IMG/VR virus record: IMGVR_UViG_3300024999_000255
Location: 1-34,953 of that record
DNA: 34,953 nt
Origin: a virus
Strand: one strand, 5' to 3'
Shown: positions 30,530 through 34,953 of the stretch, in pieces
Position numbering within the stretch: the stretch's first letter is position 1
Layout: every line of letters starts with the position of its first letter
Program-made: the position numbers and the translations under genes
The notes under the pieces: model-generated
Seen by the model: the letters and a program-made list of their open reading frames with translations, nothing else
The model's database searches: none
What the model was told of the DNA's origin: nothing

Positions 30530-32083
30530 TTAAAACTTAACATCATTTTCAAGTTCATTGATATGCTTACCAATAACTTTTTTAAACATTGTATTAGGAT
30601 AGCTTTCACTCATTTGATCTACTTGCCATTGTTCATAGGCAACCTGTCGGGCTTTGTCAAAAGTGTGAGGCCAGCAAGCTTCACATTTACTTACATCGAG
30701 TTGGTGTAGTGCTCGACTGGCGGCTACATATAATATGTTGGTTTCTTCAGTAGTGGGATTACCGTTATCACTGGGAACCTTAAAATCATTGGCCAAGCGA
30801 ACCTTTGACCATTCTAAACCTTTTGCTTTGTGTGCAGTAGTTATAGTTACATCGGATTCGGCTGGATCTTCCACAGTTGACTCAAGAATACTTAGTAAGC
30901 GTTCTCGGCCATAAAGTTCGATTAACTTTAGGATTGGCTTAATATCTCCGCCCATTGAAGAACTGGAATATTCAACAAGATCGATAAAGTTCTTAAAAAG
31001 GAATAGGTCTGGATGATTTGAATATCCTTGCAATTTGAGCTGAACTATAGAATTGATAAGATATGTAAGTTGTTGCGTTCCACCTAAGATGTGGACAGAA
31101 AGATTTTTACCAAGAGCTTCTATAGTTTCGGAAATAACTCCTTTGTTTGTCCGACAGAGAATAGCATCTACGCTTGGAAGTGGTTCATAATGGATTGAAG
31201 ATGTAACATCATCGTTGCCATGAAATGGAACATACTCGAATTGATATGGATAATAGTCAGTAATTATGGTGTTTGCCATACTGGCGATGTTCTCTCCGAA
31301 TCTGAAACTTCTAGTAATGTATAGCTTTGCCAGATTGTCATCTTGTAAGGCATTGACGGCACCGCGCCAAGCATAGATTTGCTGGAAATAGTCGCCAACA
31401 AAGATCTTTTGACAACTTTGATTCTTGATTACCTGCGCAATGACTGGGTTACTATCCTGGTATTCGTCGAAAAAGATAAAGTCTTTGTTAATGATTGGGT
31501 TTGTGAGGGCCCATATTTTCAAATAAACATCATGAGTGATGGGTATAGGCTTATTAACATTGGTCATTTCATTAAACACCAGATTTGCATGTTGTACAAG
31601 ATCTTCACGCATAATGTCCAGGTCGGCATCTTGTAAAATTGTTAATCTTGGCAAATGTTTGTACTGAATAACTTCGTCGCTGGAATAACAGTACTTGCGA
31701 ATCGTATTGAGAATTAAGTATCCTTTGTTAGCTGGACTATTGTATAACTGCCACTCTCCGATATCGAAAGTATCAGCCAGTTGCTTGCCTGTCAATTTGC
31801 TGAGCTTCTTCTTGTATTTATAGCCAACTGCTCCGTAAGCTAAAGCATGGCCGGTCTTGCACATTATGTTGCTGGAAAACTTGGTAGATGCTTCCTGGGC
31901 TAGGAGTTTGTTGAATGAAATGGACAGGCCATATCCTGACATTTTGCGGGCCATTGCAAGCAATAAAAAGGTTTTGCCACTTCCAGGAGGTGCCTGGATC
32001 GCATAATTGTTGCCATCAAGAATGGTGTTGACGTGCGCTTCTTGTTCGGTAGTAAGAGTCTTGCCTTTGTATTTCATTACCAT
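30530..32083 (-). CDS. UvrD/Rep-like superfamily 1 DNA helicase
   Basis: The protein is 517 aa. Q-motif-like LTTEQEAHV (10-18), Walker A APPGSGKT (31-38), motif II FFDEYQD (204-210), motif III QQIYAWRGA (234-242), motif IV-like SFRFGENI (259-266), motif V TTAHKAKGLEW and motif VI VAASRAL near the C terminus are all present. The set is complete for an active 3'-5' helicase of the UvrD/PcrA/Rep type, though it is shorter than bacterial UvrD. AAGGA about 9 bases upstream of the ATG supports the start. Likely works in replication restart or recombination. Confidence 0.93.
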   Translation of the reverse strand: MVMKYKGKTLTTEQEAHVNTILDGNNYAIQAPPGSGKTFLLLAMARKMSGYGLSISFNKLLAQEASTKFSSNIMCKTGHALAYGAVGYKYKKKLSKLTGKQLADTFDIGEWQLYNSPANKGYLILNTIRKYCYSSDEVIQYKHLPRLTILQDADLDIMREDLVQHANLVFNEMTNVNKPIPITHDVYLKIWALTNPIINKDFIFFDEYQDSNPVIAQVIKNQSCQKIFVGDYFQQIYAWRGAVNALQDDNLAKLYITRSFRFGENIASMANTIITDYYPYQFEYVPFHGNDDVTSSIHYEPLPSVDAILCRTNKGVISETIEALGKNLSVHILGGTQQLTYLINSIVQLKLQGYSNHPDLFLFKNFIDLVEYSSSSMGGDIKPILKLIELYGRERLLSILESTVEDPAESDVTITTAHKAKGLEWSKVRLANDFKVPSDNGNPTTEETNILYVAASRALHQLDVSKCEACWPHTFDKARQVAYEQWQVDQMSESYPNTMFKKVIGKHINELENDVKF

Positions 32084-32161
32084 GATTAATTCCTTTTAGT
32101 AAGAATCAAAGTCAAAACAAAACGTACTTCGTTGTGTATGGTTTTAAGGCTTTTCCTATTA

Positions 32162-32476
32162 TCATCTCACACACCTACCTTCCCCACGACACCGACTACA
32201 TTGGCTGGTGGCTGAGTGATATGGGCCATGGCTGACCCACTCACCAGATCCTTTGCACTCGGGACAAATTATCTTGTCTTGCTCTTCTTTGATTTCTTTC
32301 TGCAACCTATCATTTTCCAACTTCAAGGGATTGGGGATACAGTCGCTCCCTGTGGCCATGCCGTAGTTGTCATGCGCTCCCTCGGCCCATGATGCAACGA
32401 TATTTATCTGCTCATCTGTGGCTTGTATTTCTGCATCCTCAAAAGCTTCTGCTATGCAATTCTTCCAATAATCCAT
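32162..32476 (-). CDS. small protein with DnaJ-like CxxCxGxG zinc motif
   Basis: The protein is 104 aa. The C-terminal third has CPECKGSGEW and CSRCRGEGRC, two CxxCxGxG half-sites of a DnaJ-type zinc finger. The N-terminal two thirds are helical (EAFEDAEIQATDEQINIVASWAEGAHDNYG, then a charged helix). Phages often carry such proteins; function is not established. Ends about 80 bases before the helicase start. Confidence 0.7.
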   Translation of the reverse strand: MDYWKNCIAEAFEDAEIQATDEQINIVASWAEGAHDNYGMATGSDCIPNPLKLENDRLQKEIKEEQDKIICPECKGSGEWVSHGPYHSATSQCSRCRGEGRCVR

Positions 32477-32488
32477 TATCTAGCTCCT

Positions 32489-32716
32489 TTAATAATCATA
32501 ATCTGGTTCGTCAAGTTCAGCCTCTGGTACATCGGCCTCGCAGCAATCAGTTACAGGTGAACCATAGTCAGATGGATAGTGAATGCCTGCTTGACCGGCT
32601 GTGCAATGAGTGCCTGAGTAACTAAATGAATCGTCTAAGGCAATTATGCGACAGAGCTGATTGCAGGCTGTACAAAGAAAGTTAGCTGGGGTTTTGTAGA
32701 GTGGAAGGTTTTTCAT
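32489..32716 (-). CDS. small Cys-rich zinc-binding-type protein
   Basis: The protein is 75 aa. C-x2-C near residue 15 (LCTACNQLC), CTAG near residue 38 and CCEADVPE near residue 58 suggest one zinc site. The C terminus is acidic (EAELDEPDYDY). Similar short Cys-rich proteins with a Y-SGTHCT segment occur in many phages, function unknown. Twelve bases before the next gene. Confidence 0.65.
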   Translation of the reverse strand: MKNLPLYKTPANFLCTACNQLCRIIALDDSFSYSGTHCTAGQAGIHYPSDYGSPVTDCCEADVPEAELDEPDYDY

Positions 32717-32721
32717 GGCTA

Positions 32722-32997
32722 TTATTTATTATTTAACCAGTCTTTAAACTTCTTTTCACTTCCCCAACATTGGCTTGGTGCTTGATTATATAAAAAGCCT
32801 ATGTATGCGGGTAGATTTTGAATGTTTTCGTCATCTGCATTGTTAATGGCTCCGCAAAGATCATTTTTAAGAACTGCTGAAAGAAAGCCTCCTGGTTCAA
32901 TGTGGCCTTCAATGTAACGCTCTAATCCATACATCATACGTTCAGGGATGTAAAAATTACGAAAAGAATATTGTTTATTCTTAGTGAAGTCCCACAT
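32722..32997 (-). CDS. conserved phage-type hypothetical protein
   Basis: The protein is 91 aa with the pattern FYIPERMMYGLERYIEGH (15-32), EPGGFLSAVLKNDLCGAINNADDENIQNL, YNQAP and a terminal WGSEKKFKDWL. I recognise this pattern (Y-P-G-FL-AV--NDL--A---AD--N, ending in WGS) from small conserved phage and bacterial proteins of unknown function. Five bases separate its stop from the next ATG. Confidence 0.7.
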   Translation of the reverse strand: MWDFTKNKQYSFRNFYIPERMMYGLERYIEGHIEPGGFLSAVLKNDLCGAINNADDENIQNLPAYIGFLYNQAPSQCWGSEKKFKDWLNNK

Positions 32998-33010
32998 AAT
33001 AGTGCTCCTT

Positions 33011-33199
33011 TTACATTAACTCGGTTAAAAAATCTGGTTCCAGGTCAAAGTATTCTTCACATACATTTTCAGCGGCTTCAAGATCACCAGAAGCTATGTA
33101 TTCTTGCAAGGCTTCTTTGGCTTGATTGATTATGTCTTGTGCTTCAAGTGCAGATATGCCGTCACGTCGCATTAGGACTTCTTTGATAGATTCGCACAT
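33011..33199 (-). CDS. small acidic helical conserved protein
   Basis: The protein is 62 aa, all helical and acidic: IKEVLMRRDGISALEAQDIINQAKEAL, then YIASGDLEAAENVCEEYFDLEPDFLTELM. The RRDGISxxEA and EYF-LEPD motifs recur in small bacterial and phage proteins of unknown function. Two-helix bundle likely. Confidence 0.7.
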   Translation of the reverse strand: MCESIKEVLMRRDGISALEAQDIINQAKEALQEYIASGDLEAAENVCEEYFDLEPDFLTELM

Positions 33200-33211
33200 A
33201 ACAAGCTCTTC

Positions 33212-33562
33212 TTAGCTAAAAATACAATTTATATTATTACTGCCATCTTTAGCTGATTCTACTCTGTTAAATGGGGCTAATTTTCCTGTGGAATTAATTT
33301 CATTTAAATCCATTAAGGCAATTTCAAGAGCTCTTTCTCCTGAGAAGTCTAAAGATGTTAAGCACCAAGTACCATCTTGTTCAACTTTAAATCCTTCATC
33401 TCTTGGACAAAAACCATCTTCTGATCTGTCAGATAATGAAAATAAAGATATACCTTTCTGGGGATCAACCATTTTTACAAAAGCCTTTGTAATACTTTCA
33501 TCTCTGTCAATGTAATCAAATTCAACTCCAAGCATTGTTTTCATATTATCTCTTGTTATCAT
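33212..33562 (-). CDS. hypothetical protein, paralogue of the 106-aa gene at 34329
   Basis: The protein is 116 aa from the ATG at 33562 (AAAGGA 9 bases upstream; the ATG at 33571 sits directly on that site). It has GVEFDYIDRDESITKAFVKM, a beta-rich middle, then NEINSTGKLAPF and a C-terminal NCIFS. The layout and several positions match the 106-aa protein encoded at 34329-34649 (GHEFTYVFEDEDTMSAYIKK, EIKTTGKYLPI, CPF). Function unknown. Confidence 0.65.
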   Translation of the reverse strand: MITRDNMKTMLGVEFDYIDRDESITKAFVKMVDPQKGISLFSLSDRSEDGFCPRDEGFKVEQDGTWCLTSLDFSGERALEIALMDLNEINSTGKLAPFNRVESAKDGSNNINCIFS

Positions 33563-33610
33563 TTTTATCATTCCTTTTGGTTGTTAGTTCTTTAAATTCT
33601 TGCAGGATTG

Positions 33611-33868
33611 TTATTCCAAATCAGTTAAGTTAAGTCCCCTGGTTACTTTTGTCTTGCTGAATTTTTGCCTAACAAAGTCTGTGGATTCCTGGCTGGGTGG
33701 ATCTTTTGGATCTTGGCAGAGATAAATAATTCCGTAGTAAAAAGTAAGTTTGATAATCTGACTAGTTGTTAATTCAGCGGGATCGATTGCTTTAGCAAGT
33801 AGTCCGTCACGAGCTTTTGCAAGATCTTCGATGGTCATTCTGGTTGATACTACATGGGTTTTGCTCAT
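33611..33868 (-). CDS. small putative DNA-binding protein (RHH-like)
   Basis: The protein is 85 aa. THVVSTRMTIEDLAKARDGLL reads as a strand then a helix, and TTSQIIKLTFYYGIIYLC as a second helix, which would fit a ribbon-helix-helix repressor. The C-terminal ~35 residues are charged and extended. A role as regulator of the early operon is plausible. Only a weak ribosome site precedes the ATG, 2 bases after the previous gene's stop. Confidence 0.55.
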   Translation of the reverse strand: MSKTHVVSTRMTIEDLAKARDGLLAKAIDPAELTTSQIIKLTFYYGIIYLCQDPKDPPSQESTDFVRQKFSKTKVTRGLNLTDLE

Positions 33869-33870
33869 GA

Positions 33871-34317
33871 TTAGTTACCAATAGTTTGAGTTGCTTTAAA
33901 GGTTTGAATAATTGCTGCTTGTTGTTCTTTACTTAGGGTTGAAAGAATCTGCTGACAAAGAAGCTCAATGTTGACTGGTTCACTAGTTTTTGGCACCCTT
34001 ACCTTGGTTGATTCTTTCATTTTGATTGCGTGCTTATTCATGTTGAGATTATAATCTATGGCTTGATAAATGCTGGCTACGTCTTTCCAGGCCTCGTAGG
34101 CTTTATGATAAGCGGTTTGAGTAATTTCTTTCTCTTTGTTCAAGGGAATAAGTGCAGCTTTGGTGGATTCTAATCTGGTGATAAGTTCTTTCTGGTAACA
34201 AGTCTTACAAAGATGTTCGGACAATCCGATCTTACTAATGTTATGAGTTTCTTTTTCTGTTAAGTTGAAGGCGATTGCTTCATTGAGAGTGTTGCAAACT
34301 GGGCAGAGTTTTTTCAT
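33871..34317 (-). CDS. zinc-ribbon and coiled-coil hypothetical protein
   Basis: The protein is 148 aa. The N terminus has CPVC (5-8) and CKTC (37-40), a split zinc ribbon. Long charged helices follow (about 45-145), probably coiled coil. AGGAG about 8 bases before the ATG. Function unknown; a nucleic-acid or protein-scaffold role is possible. Confidence 0.65.
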   Translation of the reverse strand: MKKLCPVCNTLNEAIAFNLTEKETHNISKIGLSEHLCKTCYQKELITRLESTKAALIPLNKEKEITQTAYHKAYEAWKDVASIYQAIDYNLNMNKHAIKMKESTKVRVPKTSEPVNIELLCQQILSTLSKEQQAAIIQTFKATQTIGN

Positions 34318-34328
34318 GGCTAAGCTCC

Positions 34329-34649
34329 TTAGAATGGACAGCCTTCGAAAGATCCATTTGTTTGTATGGGTAAATATTTTCCGGTAGTTTTTATTTCTGT
34401 AAGGATTTTAATAATACCAGCTAAGTTATCTTCATAGCCTAAACAACAAGCACCTTCAGTTTCTTCTTCATCATTTAGTGGATAAAACTCATATCCGTTA
34501 TCTGTAACTAATGAAAAGCTCCAATAAGTCATGATCTTTTTATCTAAGTCTATCTTCTTAATATAAGCTGACATTGTATCTTCATCTTCAAACACATAGG
34601 TAAACTCATGCCCTTGAAAAGATATAATCTCTTCTATTGTCATTGTCAT
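34329..34649 (-). CDS. hypothetical protein, paralogue of the gene at 33212
   Basis: The protein is 106 aa; the ATG overlaps the upstream stop (TAATG) and GGAG lies about 7 bases upstream. GHEFTYVFEDEDTMSAYIKK near the N terminus, NDEEETEGACCL in the middle, EIKTTGKYLPI and a final CPF mirror the protein at 33212-33562. Mixed alpha/beta. The duplicated pair sits about 1 kb apart in the same operon. Function unknown. Confidence 0.65.
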   Translation of the reverse strand: MTMTIEEIISFQGHEFTYVFEDEDTMSAYIKKIDLDKKIMTYWSFSLVTDNGYEFYPLNDEEETEGACCLGYEDNLAGIIKILTEIKTTGKYLPIQTNGSFEGCPF

Positions 34650-34837
34650 TATGATCTCCGTAAGATTGCAAAGATTTCATTACTGTGAGATTGCTTAGTC
34701 AAGGTTTGTTTCTGAAATCTTAATGTGTTGCCAGCTTTGAGCCAGTTAATCAGTTCAAAATATGTCACTTTGGTAAGGTATTTCCAGCCCATATAGGTTT
34801 CAAAGCTGTTATAGAAACGAATTGTTTTCTTCTTCAT
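34649..34837 (-). CDS. small basic hypothetical protein, first gene of the leftward cluster seen here
   Basis: The protein is 62 aa, basic and aromatic (KKKTIRFYNSFETYMGWKYL), with two short helices. The nearest GGAG is 16 bases upstream of the ATG, longer than usual. It could be a small DNA- or RNA-binding protein. It lies downstream of the promoter-like sequence and the 21-nt repeat. Confidence 0.5.
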   Translation of the reverse strand: MKKKTIRFYNSFETYMGWKYLTKVTYFELINWLKAGNTLRFQKQTLTKQSHSNEIFAILRRS

Positions 34838-34865
34838 AATTGTAATGTTTTCTCCAGTGTGAATT

Positions 34866-34896
34866 TTTATAATGGGCGTTCATAAGTGAACAGCAA
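34866..34896 (-). promoter_or_regulatory. possible promoter overlapping the 21-nt repeat
   Basis: On the - strand TTGCTG (34896-34891) could be a -35 element, with CATTAT (16-nt spacer) or TATAAA (19-nt spacer) as -10, before the 62-aa gene. The spacer contains the GTTCA-TAAG-TGAAC dyad, an attractive operator position. Match to consensus is only moderate. Confidence 0.4.
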
Positions 34897-34897
34897 A
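34877..34897. repeat. 21-nt exact repeat, copy 2
   Basis: This copy is identical to 24629-24649. It lies 40 bases upstream of the last - strand gene start, in a promoter-like position, whereas copy 1 is inside the structured region. Confidence 0.85.
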
Positions 34898-34953
34898 ACT
34901 AATCGTTTGGTAATATAGCTTACTTTTACTTGATAGGTGTGTGAACTTGCAAG

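Noticed and set aside
34932-34953. Terminal repeat or attachment site at the window end
   Set aside because: Only the short ACTTGCAA is shared with the 24.6-kb region, too little for a claim; the window end is probably arbitrary.
1-34953. CRISPR array, insertion sequence, integrase or toxin-antitoxin pair
   Set aside because: No regular spaced repeats, transposase or integrase motifs were found; RHH-like small proteins lack a recognisable toxin partner.

Overview
This window is part of a tailed double-stranded DNA phage genome; nothing in it looks like bacterial chromosome. It has tightly packed short genes, one very large virion-type protein, and a long one-strand replication and nucleotide-metabolism cluster. 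No terminase, portal, capsid, lysis or integrase gene is visible, so this is a fragment. Base composition is AT-rich apart from about the first 1.7 kb. The host cannot be read from the sequence.

Layout. Positions 1-11272 (+ strand) carry five consecutive virion or ejection-type genes. The first is cut by the window edge, and the last encodes a 2270-residue protein of the polyvalent type with an HENKH metallopeptidase motif. A bidirectional hairpin terminator (about 11280-11322) separates these from a convergent cluster on the - strand that runs to the window end. Read in its direction of transcription (right to left), that cluster holds: small zinc-ribbon and hypothetical genes (34.8-32.1 kb); a UvrD-like helicase; more small genes; a strong sigma70-like promoter at 29.15 kb; a tRNA-like element followed by a compact three-hairpin RNA; a recombination set (Cas4/RecB-like nuclease, coiled-coil protein, Sak4-like ATPase, DUF669-like protein); a ~480-nt gene-free stretch full of perfect hairpins that looks like a structured non-coding RNA; NAD+-dependent DNA ligase; a MazG-type pyrophosphohydrolase; a ParB-methyltransferase fusion; a family A DNA polymerase with a UDG-like N-terminal domain; a DUF3987-like helicase; a DEDDh exonuclease; an adenylosuccinate synthetase homologue; and flavin-dependent thymidylate synthase (ThyX).

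Main interpretation. The adenylosuccinate synthetase homologue is short (308 aa from the best start). It has serine where PurA enzymes have their catalytic aspartate (GSEGKG instead of GDEGKG), which is the hallmark of PurZ. Together with the MazG-like enzyme (candidate MazZ) and the family A polymerase, this indicates the aminoadenine (Z-genome) pathway. MazZ would make dGMP from dGTP, and PurZ would condense dGMP with aspartate. Host PurB and kinases would finish dZTP, and the phage polymerase would incorporate it opposite T, with ThyX supplying thymidylate. No DatZ-type HD phosphohydrolase lies in the window. The same cluster also encodes a DPPY-type DNA methyltransferase, whose target would be unusual if adenine is replaced.

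The strongest candidates for undescribed biology are the structured RNA at 24.4-24.9 kb (which shares a 21-nt exact repeat with the right end of the window), the tRNA-like gene with an apparent D-loop hairpin insertion plus its neighbouring three-hairpin RNA, and the particular form of the Z-DNA module: MazZ with a Cys-rich extension, and a UDG-like domain fused to the polymerase.
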